In this document: positions 1-5,949 of the stretch, one piece after another
Numbering within the stretch: the first letter of the stretch is position 1
Layout: every line of letters begins with the position of its first letter
Assembly: GCA_003527165.1 (NCBI GenBank)
Contig: DPSI01000289.1
Span: 1-5,949 of the forward strand
DNA from: Pseudomonas sp.
GTDB lineage: Bacteria > Pseudomonadota > Gammaproteobacteria > Pseudomonadales > Pseudomonadaceae
Reading direction: 5' to 3'
DNA: 5,949 bases
Notes under the pieces: model-generated
Database searches by the model: none
Told to the model about the DNA's origin: nothing
What the model saw: the letters and a program-made list of their open reading frames with translations, nothing else
Translations under genes and position numbers: made by a program

Positions 1-768
1 CAGATCCAGCAGCGGCTCCTGCCCGAGCAGCGCGGTAAAATCCTTGACCAGCAACCCCTGTTCACGGGAATAGGCTTTCCAGTTGAGACGTCGTCGCGAG
101 TCGCCCGGCTGCCAGGGCTTCAGCCCCTGATAATCATCGATGCCGGGCCCCGAAGCACGGGTGCCCTCGCGTTCCTCTTCAGCCGACCCGCCGATATCCG
201 GCAGCGCTCCCGCCACCGGGCGCGGATACACCAGGGCAGCCAGCTGCAGATCGACCCAGCTCCACGCCACCAGAATGCCTAGGGGGAAGCGGCTCTCGAC
301 GCGCAAGCGTCCTGGCCGCAACCAACCGCGTCGTTCGGTCGGCAGGCTCAATTCGACTTCGCAGGTTCCGCCCGCTGGCACGTCCACTGTCTGCAGACCG
401 CTCCTGGGCCAACCCAGCGCGACGGCTTGGTAGAGACGACCACGACTCTCCAATCGAACCTGCAAGCGCGCCTGTTCGCCGAGAAAGACGGCCTGTGAGC
501 CGCCAGCCTGTAAGGTCAGTCCGGCGAGGTTGCGCCAGGTATGCAGGATCGCGACCAGGTATACCGAACCGAGCAGGAACGTCAGGGCATAGGCGAGGCT
601 GCTCTGGTAGTTGATCGCCGCGATCAGCATCAGTAGCAGCGCCAGTAAAAAGGTCATGCCCACCGGAGTCGGCATGATGAATATCCGCCGCTGGTCGAGC
701 CGCATGCTCGGGCCAGGCGGAATGCGCTTCAATAGCCAGCGATCACGTACCCGCGGTAGCAGTCGCAT
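1..768 (-). CDS. DUF58 domain membrane protein, C-terminus cut by window edge
   Basis: Only the first 256 codons are present; the reading frame is open to position 1, so the C-terminal part of the gene lies outside the window. The ATG at 766-768 is preceded by a GAGGGG Shine-Dalgarno at 775-780, six bases upstream. The N-terminus is basic (MRLLPRVRDR). Two hydrophobic segments follow at about residues 34-52 and 58-76, separated by a very short NYQSS turn, which makes a membrane hairpin. A soluble beta-rich region runs to about residue 190. The DUF58 signature sits at about residues 210-243: DDYQGLKPWQPGD, then RRRLNWKAYSRE and LLVKDF. DUF58 proteins are a von Willebrand-like family of poorly known function, usually encoded next to MoxR ATPases. 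The 33-base gap to the upstream ATPase gene implies one transcript. By family context a TgpA-like transglutaminase gene is expected next. Family assignment is confident; the biochemical role is unknown. Confidence 0.9.
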   Translation of the reverse strand, partial: MRLLPRVRDRWLLKRIPPGPSMRLDQRRIFIMPTPVGMTFLLALLLMLIAAINYQSSLAYALTFLLGSVYLVAILHTWRNLAGLTLQAGGSQAVFLGEQARLQVRLESRGRLYQAVALGWPRSGLQTVDVPAGGTCEVELSLPTERRGWLRPGRLRVESRFPLGILVAWSWVDLQLAALVYPRPVAGALPDIGGSAEEEREGTRASGPGIDDYQGLKPWQPGDSRRRLNWKAYSREQGLLVKDFTALLGQEPLLDL

Positions 769-801
769 GCGTGTCCCCTCGGCAGTGTCTGCGGTTGGGC
801 A

Positions 802-1719
802 TCAGAGCGCTGGTATTTCGCGCAACAGCCCCTGAACCAGCGCGCCACCACCGTGACCGGTGGCATCTGCACGCTCGCGCAGGCGATGGCCGACCACCGA
901 AGGCAGCACCGCCTGGACATCCTCGGGTATGACGTAGTCGCGCCCATCGAGAAACGCCCAGGCGCGCGCTGCGGCCAACATCGCGAGACTGCCCCGCGGC
1001 GACAGGCCCCAGGCAAACTGTGGTTGCGTTCGGGTCGCCTCGACCAGCCGCAGCACGTAATCGACCAATGCATCGCTGACACGAACCTGCGCCACCGCAT
1101 CCTGAATTTCCACCAGCGCGGTACGATCGAGCAACGGCTCCAGTCGTAGAAGCAGATCGCGGCGCGAATCGCCCATCAACAGCGCTTTCTCGGCGGCTTT
1201 CGCGGGATAGCCCAGAGATAGTCGCATGAGGAAGCGGTCCAACTGCGATTCGGGAAGCGAAAACGTGCCGCCGGAGCTGACCGGGTTTTGCGTCGCGACA
1301 ACAAAGAAAGGATCGGGGAGTGGCCGCGTGGCACCCTCGATGGTGACCTGCCCCTCTTCCATTGCCTCGAGCAGAGCACTCTGGCTTTTGGGCGTGGCCC
1401 GATTGATTTCATCCGCCAGGACCAGCTCAGCGAAAATCGGGCCCGGATGAAAAACGAACTGGCCACTGTCCTTATCGAATACCGAGGTACCGAGAATATC
1501 GCCCGGTAGAAGGTCCGAGGTGAACTGGACCCGCTGGAATTCCAATCCCATCACCTTGGCGAGCGCATGGCTGAGGGTGGTCTTGCCCATGCCCGGCAGG
1601 TCTTCGATCAGCAGATGCCCTCTCGCTAACAGACAGGCCATGGCCAATCGCACCTGAGATTGCTTGCCGAGCAGTACCTCGTTTACCGCTCGCAGACAGC
1701 CATCCAATCTAGCGCGCAT
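802..1719 (-). CDS. MoxR-family AAA+ ATPase
   Basis: This is a 305-residue MoxR-type AAA+ ATPase, near full length for the family. MoxR proteins are cytoplasmic, chaperone-like ATPases thought to help mature or activate partners encoded beside them, typically DUF58 and von Willebrand domain proteins. Visible motifs, in order: Walker A LPGMGKTT (residues 41-48), Walker B LVLADEIN (99-106), sensor 1 ATQNP (142-146), the LPESQLDRF segment (155-163) that usually carries the arginine finger, and sensor 2 GLSPRGS (238-244). All key residues are present. The frame stays open upstream to an ATG at 1863, but the ATG at 1719 is chosen because it has a strong AAGGAG Shine-Dalgarno six bases upstream and matches the usual MoxR N-terminus; the extra 48 residues show no known domain. 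The DUF58 gene follows after 33 bases, so the two probably form an operon. This version resembles the MoxR linked to TgpA-type transglutaminases in Pseudomonas (from recall, not a search). Confidence 0.95.
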   Translation of the reverse strand: MRARLDGCLRAVNEVLLGKQSQVRLAMACLLARGHLLIEDLPGMGKTTLSHALAKVMGLEFQRVQFTSDLLPGDILGTSVFDKDSGQFVFHPGPIFAELVLADEINRATPKSQSALLEAMEEGQVTIEGATRPLPDPFFVVATQNPVSSGGTFSLPESQLDRFLMRLSLGYPAKAAEKALLMGDSRRDLLLRLEPLLDRTALVEIQDAVAQVRVSDALVDYVLRLVEATRTQPQFAWGLSPRGSLAMLAAARAWAFLDGRDYVIPEDVQAVLPSVVGHRLRERADATGHGGGALVQGLLREIPAL

Positions 1720-1725
1720 GCCACT

Positions 1726-1731
1726 CTCCTT
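1726..1731 (-). promoter_or_regulatory. Shine-Dalgarno that fixes the MoxR start
   Basis: The minus strand reads AAGGAG here, six bases before the ATG at 1717-1719. It is a near-perfect ribosome binding site and is the main reason for preferring the 305-residue start over the upstream ATG at 1863. Confidence 0.85.
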
Positions 1732-1745
1732 ATATTCGTCCAGCG

Positions 1746-1773
1746 ATGCTACTGACCTCGCACGCTCAGGCAA
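1746..1773 (-). promoter_or_regulatory. weak sigma-70-like promoter candidate for moxR-DUF58
   Basis: On the minus strand TTGCCT (1768-1773) is followed after 16 bases by TAGCAT (1746-1751); each matches its consensus at 4 of 6 positions. Transcription would begin near 1739 and give a leader of about 20 bases that includes the AAGGAG site. The match is weak and sequences like this occur by chance, so this is only the best candidate in the leader. Confidence 0.25.
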
Positions 1774-1866
1774 AGCCAGCTGCAATCTTTGTTGACGAAG
1801 TTGTGACCCGGACCGCTCGCTCGACTTGCATGTTGGTGCTGTGACGAACGCTGAGGATTGCATTCG

Positions 1867-2207
1867 CTATGGGCGGCGCATCTCGAAACGCGCGCGGGTA
1901 TAGGTGTAGCTGATGCCTCCGGGCCTTCCAACCAGATCGAGCCGTGCGGGGTCGATGCGTCCTCGCTTGTCGAGCACCGCGTCGTCAATAGGCGCCAGCA
2001 GCACTTCGGCAAAGATCAGATGGCACTTGGACGACGCCGACGGGTACGGCAGGATCTGCGTAATCCGGCACTCGGTTCTCCGGCTTCCTGCGCATCGCGC
2101 GCGGTATCTTTCGGCATGCCATTTTCAGCCCGACGTTGATCAGCAAAGTCGGTAGCTCGCTGCTGATGACCGGCCTCGACGGTGCCAGTGGAGAAGTCGA
2201 GCTGCAT
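1867..2207 (-). pseudogene. decayed flavin reductase-like (FMN-binding split barrel) pseudogene
   Basis: No intact frame spans this stretch, but pieces of a flavin reductase-like protein follow one another in the right order across several frames. The start has a good AGGAG site and ATG at 2205-2207, encoding MQLDFS. After a small frameshift come LAPSR and then VISSELPTLLINVGLK. A one-base shift in an A run leads to NGMPKDTARDAQEAGE (2076-2123). A further jump leads to 68 in-frame codons (1867-2073) that begin ECRITQILPYP, include LIFAEVLLAPIDDAVLD and DPARLDLVGRPGG, and end at TAG in the normal family position. Family members are about 200 residues; only about 110 codons' worth remain, so two internal blocks are lost: the PRPI and early-barrel region after the N-terminus, and the region between QEAGE and ECRI. 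The first frame stops after 63 codons. Intact relatives bind FMN and are often paired with flavin-dependent oxygenases. Alignment to the family is from memory. Confidence 0.8.
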
Positions 2208-2256
2208 GGATATCTCCTGCTGAACCGACCGGCACATCTAGCCCGTGCGGAGCAAT

Positions 2257-2280
2257 GGTGGCACCCGCCAAGGTGCCACC
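2257..2280 (-). terminator. perfect 9-bp hairpin, probable 3' end of the selD-selU-lipoprotein unit
   Basis: GGTGGCACC (2257-2265) and GGTGCCACC (2272-2280) are perfect inverted copies around a six-base loop. The hairpin begins 11 bases past the lipoprotein stop codon on the minus strand and is G/C rich, as expected for a terminator stem. No T run follows on either strand, so it may be an imperfect intrinsic terminator or a 3'-end stabilising stem rather than an efficient terminator. It lies between the lipoprotein gene and the start of the flavin reductase pseudogene. Confidence 0.5.
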
Positions 2281-2291
2281 GGAAAACGCTG

Positions 2292-2570
2292 TCAACGCCC
2301 TGCGCGGGACTCGCGCAGGTAGAAGCGAGCTTTCTTGGCCTTTTCGACGCAGCCTTGGTAAGCCTCGAATTGCTGTTGGGTCTTGGCACCGGTCAGCAGG
2401 GCCATCGCCTTGGAATAGCTCACCGTACCGGCGAAGCCTTCCGCCTCGGCAAGGCTCTGCTCTTCCCAGGCTGCGTTCAGCTGAGATGCACAGCTATCAC
2501 GGTAGGCCGTTTTGGCGGCGCACCCGGTCAAAGCCAACGCCAAGAGTGACAAACAGATCATGTTCTTCAT
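2292..2570 (-). CDS. small lipoprotein of unknown function
   Basis: This is a 92-residue protein with a classic lipoprotein signal: MKN, a hydrophobic stretch (ICLSLLALAL), then the lipobox LTGC with the lipidated cysteine at residue 17. The mature part is about 76 residues, mostly polar and likely alpha-helical, with two further cysteines (C27 and C74) that could form a disulfide in the periplasm. The C-terminus is basic (KAKKARFYLRESRAGR). There is no Asp at +2 after the cysteine, so the outer membrane is the likely destination, though the Lys at +4 leaves some doubt in pseudomonads. A GAGGA Shine-Dalgarno at 2578-2582 lies seven bases before the ATG. The gene starts 27 bases after the selU stop, so it is probably co-transcribed with selD and selU. 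I recognise no domain. Whether its position reflects a selenium-related role or simple read-through cannot be told from the sequence. Confidence 0.85.
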   Translation of the reverse strand: MKNMICLSLLALALTGCAAKTAYRDSCASQLNAAWEEQSLAEAEGFAGTVSYSKAMALLTGAKTQQQFEAYQGCVEKAKKARFYLRESRAGR

Positions 2571-2597
2571 CGATACATCCTCGTCTTCGAGACCTGC

Positions 2598-3704
2598 CTA
2601 GTTTTGCTTGCCTGCGGCACGCTCGCGCAGGAATTCGACCACGGCATCCTGCTCCCCCGCGAACACAATACGAGAGGCCTTGCTCTCGCGCTGGTAGGCA
2701 TACATCGGATCGTAGTACTGCCTCAACAATGCCTCGATCCATCCGCGGTGCAGATCGACGGCTCCGGTGCTGGCCTGTTCGGCAAGTGCCTGATCCATGA
2801 TCGCGGCCAGACGCGTATAGCATTCGCCGCCTAGCCGCTTACTGATATTGACCAGACTTTGCTGCAAACGCTCGGCAAACGCTGTGAAGCCATGCTCGCC
2901 CTGCTCGGCAACGAATTCAGCACAGAGATCGATCACATAATCTTTGAGGATGCGATCAACCCGACCTTCAAGGCTGTCTTCCAGCCACACCAATGGATAG
3001 TGCTGCATGCCTTGGAACAACGGCAACGGGATTGAACAGCGGCCCACCAGTCGCGCTTCGTCTTCGAGCACGAACTGCCTGGCACCCGCGTGCTGCATTT
3101 TCAGCAAGCGAATCGCCAGTGCGTTCTCGAAATCTATCTGCACCGGTTGCGGCGTGGCGCGCTTGCCGAAGCTCGAGCCCCGGTGATTGGCGATGCCTTC
3201 AAGGTCGACACTATCATCCAGACGCGCCAGCACTTCGGTTTTGCCAGTGCCGGTCATGCCGCCGACCAGCACGAAGTCACCATGAACCGCCGCTCGCTCG
3301 ATGGTTTCCAGCAGAAACTGACGCATTGCCTTGTAACCGCCGGTTACCCGCGGATAGTCGATCCCCGCCTCGGTCTTGAGCCATTGCTGGACCAATTGCG
3401 AGCGCAGTCCGCCGCGGAAACAATAGATATAGCCCTGCGGGTTTTTCCGAGCGAAATCGGCCCAGGCCTGGATACGCTCGGCCTTGACCCGACCACTGAC
3501 CAGTCGGTGACCAAGCTCGATCGCAGCCTGCTGGCCATGCTGCTTGTAGCAGGTGCCGACCTTTTGCCGTTCCAGATCGTTCATCAGCGGCAGATTGACT
3601 ACACCGGGAAAGGCGCCCTTCGCGAACTCCACCGGCGCCCGAGCATCCATCAACGGAATATCGTTCAGAAACAGCTCGCGAAAGTTATCGGTATCGCCGC
3701 GCAT
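2598..3704 (-). CDS. mnmH: tRNA 2-selenouridine synthase (SelU/MnmH)
   Basis: This 368-residue protein replaces sulfur by selenium in 5-substituted 2-thiouridine at the wobble position of tRNAs such as those for Lys, Glu and Gln, using selenophosphate, through a geranylated intermediate in characterised enzymes. The N-terminal rhodanese domain (about residues 8-125) opens with [11 protein letters not shown] and carries the catalytic cysteine C95 in CFRGGLRS, matching the essential cysteine of E. coli YbbB. A P-loop domain follows, with Walker A GMTGTGKT (149-156) and the family blocks [14 protein letters not shown] (about 167-180) and [10 protein letters not shown] (about 212-221). YYDPMY near the end is also typical. 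Length matches the family (about 365). The ATG at 3702-3704 overlaps the selD stop by one base (TGATG) and has GAGGT at 3711-3715, suggesting translational coupling; an in-frame TTG one codon earlier is possible but less likely. All key residues are intact. Confidence 0.96.
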   Translation of the reverse strand: MRGDTDNFRELFLNDIPLMDARAPVEFAKGAFPGVVNLPLMNDLERQKVGTCYKQHGQQAAIELGHRLVSGRVKAERIQAWADFARKNPQGYIYCFRGGLRSQLVQQWLKTEAGIDYPRVTGGYKAMRQFLLETIERAAVHGDFVLVGGMTGTGKTEVLARLDDSVDLEGIANHRGSSFGKRATPQPVQIDFENALAIRLLKMQHAGARQFVLEDEARLVGRCSIPLPLFQGMQHYPLVWLEDSLEGRVDRILKDYVIDLCAEFVAEQGEHGFTAFAERLQQSLVNISKRLGGECYTRLAAIMDQALAEQASTGAVDLHRGWIEALLRQYYDPMYAYQRESKASRIVFAGEQDAVVEFLRERAAGKQN

Positions 3705-4738
3705 CAACGGACCTCGACGGCAAAGGCGCCGGCTTCGACCAGCTCGCCGATCGGCTCGAGCGCCAAACCAAGCTCGGCCGCGACAGCGAGAAATTCCGCC
3801 TCGCCCTCGGGCGCTACCGCCACCAACAGCCCACCACTGGTCTGCGGGTCGCAGAGCAGCTGCTTGCGGGTCTCATCGAGCACGGCGATACGGTCGCCAT
3901 AGCTTTCGAAGTTACGCCCGGTTCCGCCGGGTACGCACCCTTGCTCCAAGTAATATTCGACACCCTCCAGCCGCGGCACGCGGGCGTAATCGACACGCGC
4001 GGTGACACCGCTGCCGTCGGCCATTTCCACCAGATGCCCGAGCAGGCCGAAGCCGGTGACATCGGTCATGGCGCGGACACCCGCGAGCTTGCCAAAGCGG
4101 CTGCCGGGCGTATTCAGCGTGCACATCCAGTCGCGCGCTCGACCGACATCCTCGGCCCGCAGCTTGGCCTTCTTCTCGGCGGTGGTGAGAATGCCGATTC
4201 CAAGCGGTTTGGTCAGGTAGAGCTTGCAGCCGACCGACGCCGTGTCATTTCGCTTCATCTGGGCCTTATTCACCAGACCGGTCACTGCCAGGCCGAAGAT
4301 CGGCTCGGGAGCATCGATCGAATGGCCGCCGGCCAGTGGAATGCCCGCTGCGTCGCACACCGCACGACCGCCGGCGATGACCTCACGGGCCACTTCCGGT
4401 GGCAGCAAGTTGACCGGCCAGCCGAGAATCGCGATGGCCATCAACGGCTCGCCGCCCATGGCGTAGATATCGCTGATGGCGTTGGTGGCGGCGATGCGGC
4501 CGAAGTCGAACGGGTCGTCGACGATGGGCATGAAGAAGTCGGTGGTCGATACCACGCCGCGCTCGTCATCGATGCCATACACGGCGGCATCGTCACGCGA
4601 GGCATTGCCAACCCACAGGCGCGGATCGAGATTTTGCGCGCCACTGCCGGCGAGGATCACGTCCAGCACCTTGGGCGAAATCTTGCAGCCGCAGCCGGCA
4701 CCATGGCTGTATTGAGTGAGGCGGATGGGTTCGCTCAT
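3704..4738 (-). CDS. selD: selenophosphate synthetase (selenide, water dikinase)
   Basis: This 344-residue cytoplasmic enzyme makes monoselenophosphate from selenide and ATP, releasing AMP and phosphate; the product is the selenium donor for SelU and, where present, for selenocysteine tRNA synthesis. The sequence follows E. coli SelD (347 residues) almost throughout. The glycine-rich active-site segment SHGAGCGCK (11-19) contains catalytic C16, a true cysteine rather than selenocysteine, and K19. The expected Mg/ATP-binding aspartates are D50 (SRDDAAVY), D90 ([12 protein letters not shown]) and D226 ([11 protein letters not shown]). [20 protein letters not shown] (135-154) and the late [11 protein letters not shown] block (295-305) are also intact. 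The ATG at 4736-4738 gives the family N-terminus [11 protein letters not shown]; a longer frame starting at 4837 adds 33 residues unlike any SelD. Oddly, the chosen start has no good Shine-Dalgarno: the bases before it are pyrimidine rich. It is first gene of the selD-selU-lipoprotein unit. Confidence 0.97.
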   Translation of the reverse strand: MSEPIRLTQYSHGAGCGCKISPKVLDVILAGSGAQNLDPRLWVGNASRDDAAVYGIDDERGVVSTTDFFMPIVDDPFDFGRIAATNAISDIYAMGGEPLMAIAILGWPVNLLPPEVAREVIAGGRAVCDAAGIPLAGGHSIDAPEPIFGLAVTGLVNKAQMKRNDTASVGCKLYLTKPLGIGILTTAEKKAKLRAEDVGRARDWMCTLNTPGSRFGKLAGVRAMTDVTGFGLLGHLVEMADGSGVTARVDYARVPRLEGVEYYLEQGCVPGGTGRNFESYGDRIAVLDETRKQLLCDPQTSGGLLVAVAPEGEAEFLAVAAELGLALEPIGELVEAGAFAVEVR

Positions 4739-4779
4739 CTGGGAAGGGTCTCGTGACGCTGGCAAAAAAACGGGCACCG

Positions 4780-4788
4780 ATTGTAGCA
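4780..4788 (-). promoter_or_regulatory. extended -10 promoter candidate for selD
   Basis: The minus strand reads TGC TACAAT (4788 down to 4780): a -10 box matching TATAAT at 5 of 6 positions, with the TGn extension just upstream. No good -35 is seen 16-18 bases further up, which is usual for extended -10 promoters. Transcription would start near 4773, giving a leader of about 35 bases that contains a run of seven T (4764-4770). This placement also argues against the longer SelD start at 4837. Confidence 0.5.
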
Positions 4789-4853
4789 AACGCTGGAGCC
4801 GCCATCCCGCGCCGCATCGATAAGGTTTCGTAGCCATTCAGTGTCCACCCCTG

Positions 4854-4891
4854 GCTTTTAACTTGAAGCTTGCAGTTTGAAGCTTGAAGCT
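4854..4891 (+). repeat. tandem 7-base repeat, consensus GCTTGAA
   Basis: Five consecutive 7-base units plus three bases fit the consensus GCTTGAA. They are 4854-4860 (two mismatches), 4861-4867 (one mismatch), 4868-4874 (one mismatch), 4875-4881 (one mismatch), 4882-4888 (exact) and the partial unit GCT at 4889-4891. The period of seven and the position, ending 26 bases before the start of the downstream gene, are clear by eye. The array lies in the leader or promoter region of the patatin-like gene. Similar short GCTTGAA-type tandem arrays occur in intergenic regions of some pseudomonads, as far as I recall; no function is known to me. Confidence 0.75.
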
Positions 4892-4895
4892 ATCG

Positions 4896-4911
4896 CCCTT
4901 GCCAAAGGGAG
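4896..4911 (+). promoter_or_regulatory. ribosome binding site of the patatin-like gene, inside a small hairpin
   Basis: GGGAG (4907-4911) lies six bases before the ATG at 4918 and is a good Shine-Dalgarno. Its first bases are also the 3' arm of a short inverted repeat, CCCTT (4896-4900) against AAGGG (4905-4909), around a GCCA loop. The five-pair stem could partly cover the site but is weak, and it may be chance. Confidence 0.55.
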
Positions 4912-4917
4912 AATCGC

Positions 4918-5904
4918 ATGGGCAACAAGGTCGCACTGGTATTGGGGTCGGGTGGCGCGCGCGGTTATGCGCACATCGGTGTCATCGAAGAACTCACGGC
5001 CCGGGGCTACGAGATCAACTGCGTTGCAGGTTGCTCGATGGGCGCGGTGGTCGGTGGAATTTACGCCGCAGGCAAGCTGGACGAGTACCGGGAATGGATC
5101 GAGAGCCTGGATTACTTTGACATGCTGCGCCTGGTCGATCCGAGCTTCAGCCTCGGGGCGATACGAGGTGAGAAAATCTTCGGTCGTATCCGAGACATGC
5201 TGGGTTCGATCAACATCGAGGATTTGCCGATCCCCTTCACCGCCGTCGCAGCCGACCTCACCAACCAGCAGGAAATATGGTTTCAGGAAGGCAACCTGGA
5301 ACTGGCGATGCGCGCTTCAGCGGCTATACCCAGCTTGTTTACGCCGGTCATGCAGGGCAACCGGATGCTGGTCGACGGCGGGATACTAAACCCTTTGCCG
5401 ATCGTGCCGGTTGTCTCCAGCCACAGCGATATCATCATCGCGGTCAACCTCAACGCCAACAACCATCGGCAATACCCGCTGCCAGAGGTGATCCGTCCGG
5501 GTCGCTTCGATTCCATGGTCAGCTCGATCAGCTCGCACATTCCATTCTGGCGCAGCAAGGGGCTGGAGGAACACATCGCCGAACTCCAGGCCGCTGACGG
5601 ATCAGGCGCCAATCAGCCGCCGACAGCCCCGACAGGGCAAAGCGCGCCGAAATCCGCAGAGGGGTCGATGGTGGTGGATGTGGGCGGGCCAGCGTCGCTG
5701 CTCGAACTGATTAACCAGAGCTTCGAGGTGATGCAGTCCTCGCTGACTCAATACAAGATCGCCGGTTACCCGCCCAACGTGCTGGTCAATATTCCCAAGC
5801 GCGCCTGTCGTTTCTACGAGTTTTACAAGGCGCCCGAACTGATCAAGCTGGGCCAGATCATCGCGCGCGATACGCTCGACAGGTATGAGCAAGAACAGCT
5901 CTAG
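4918..5904 (+). CDS. rssA: RssA-type patatin-like phospholipase/hydrolase
   Basis: This 328-residue protein belongs to the bacterial patatin-like (NTE/RssA) group of lipid acyl hydrolases and closely follows E. coli RssA in the parts I can recall. The oxyanion-hole loop GSGGARG (residues 10-16), the nucleophile elbow GCSMG (38-42, catalytic Ser40) and the catalytic DGG (Asp153) form a complete Ser-Asp dyad, so it should be active. The segments LRLVDPSF, GAIRGEKIFGRI and AMRASAAIPSLFTPV are family-typical. There is no signal peptide or membrane segment, so a cytoplasmic location is expected. A Pro/Ala/Gly/Ser-rich stretch at about residues 236-258 looks like a flexible linker before the C-terminal helical part (LLELINQSFEVMQ). 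The start is fixed by a GGGAG site and by the glycine loop being near the N-terminus. The gene is divergent from selD and seems a separate transcription unit. The natural substrate is unknown; the symbol is by family resemblance. Confidence 0.9.
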   Translation: MGNKVALVLGSGGARGYAHIGVIEELTARGYEINCVAGCSMGAVVGGIYAAGKLDEYREWIESLDYFDMLRLVDPSFSLGAIRGEKIFGRIRDMLGSINIEDLPIPFTAVAADLTNQQEIWFQEGNLELAMRASAAIPSLFTPVMQGNRMLVDGGILNPLPIVPVVSSHSDIIIAVNLNANNHRQYPLPEVIRPGRFDSMVSSISSHIPFWRSKGLEEHIAELQAADGSGANQPPTAPTGQSAPKSAEGSMVVDVGGPASLLELINQSFEVMQSSLTQYKIAGYPPNVLVNIPKRACRFYEFYKAPELIKLGQIIARDTLDRYEQEQL

Positions 5905-5949
5905 CACGACCTGAAAACGCAGCCGAAACAGCCGGGGCGAGGCAAAAAC

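Noticed and set aside
1729..1734. TATAAG on the minus strand as a -10 box for the MoxR gene
   Set aside because: It overlaps the ribosome binding site, so the transcript would begin about at the start codon, and no -35 box is found at the right distance.
1720..1863. A 48-residue N-terminal extension of the MoxR ATPase starting at 1863
   Set aside because: The strong AAGGAG site and the normal family N-terminus both point to the ATG at 1719, and the extension resembles no known domain.
1985..2389. A 134-codon minus-strand frame spanning the pseudogene and the lipoprotein gene
   Set aside because: Only the middle part resembles a protein family; its first part is out of frame with the lipoprotein gene and its end is out of frame with the flavin reductase remnant. 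It is a fusion of shadow sequence and decayed gene.
3090..4756. Two long plus-strand open frames of about 270 codons each (3090-3902 and 3941-4756), antisense to selU and selD
   Set aside because: They are mirror frames of strongly supported genes, caused by G/C-biased third positions. They show no recognisable motifs and no convincing start signals.
4764..4770. Run of seven T (minus strand) as an intrinsic terminator
   Set aside because: No G/C-rich inverted repeat lies directly upstream of the T run on the minus strand.
4739..4837. A longer SelD starting at 4837
   Set aside because: The added residues do not match SelD proteins, and the best promoter candidate lies within this stretch, so the upstream start would not be on the transcript.
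5905..5949. Possible terminator after the patatin-like gene
   Set aside because: The bases contain repeated CAGCCG but no stable inverted repeat followed by T residues within the window.

Overview
The window looks like a chromosomal segment of a Pseudomonas-type gammaproteobacterium, possibly of the P. stutzeri group. The reasons are high GC, strong G/C third-position bias, proteins close to Pseudomonas and E. coli versions, and the selD-selU pair. The genus is an inference from protein recall, not from a search.

Layout: everything up to about 4740 reads on the minus strand, and the last gene reads on the plus strand. Positions 1-1719 hold a two-gene unit: a MoxR-type AAA+ ATPase (802-1719), then 33 bases later a DUF58 membrane protein (1-768) that runs off the left edge. 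In pseudomonads this pair usually precedes a membrane-bound transglutaminase (TgpA type), which would lie outside the window. Positions 1720-2291 contain no intact gene. They hold a short leader for the ATPase, a badly decayed flavin-reductase-like pseudogene (1867-2207) that still has its ribosome binding site, start and stop, and a perfect 9-bp hairpin (2257-2280).

Positions 2292-4738 form a selenium-related operon: selD (selenophosphate synthetase), then selU/mnmH (tRNA 2-selenouridine synthase) overlapping it by one base, then 27 bases later a small lipoprotein of unknown function. SelD makes selenophosphate from selenide and ATP. SelU uses it to convert 2-thiouridine to 2-selenouridine at the wobble position of certain tRNAs. 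An extended -10 promoter candidate lies upstream of selD, and the hairpin at 2257-2280 marks the probable 3' end of the unit.

The 179-base region between selD and the divergent last gene (4739-4917) carries the selD promoter candidate, a tandem 7-base repeat (4854-4891) and the ribosome binding site of the last gene. That gene (4918-5904) encodes a complete RssA-type patatin-like hydrolase. The last 45 bases (5905-5949) show no gene and no convincing terminator. I see no tRNA, rRNA, CRISPR array, insertion sequence or phage gene. The genes are ordinary housekeeping or accessory chromosomal genes. I did not find a convincing new system; the most unusual items are the eroded pseudogene, the tandem 7-mer and the lipoprotein attached to the selenium operon.
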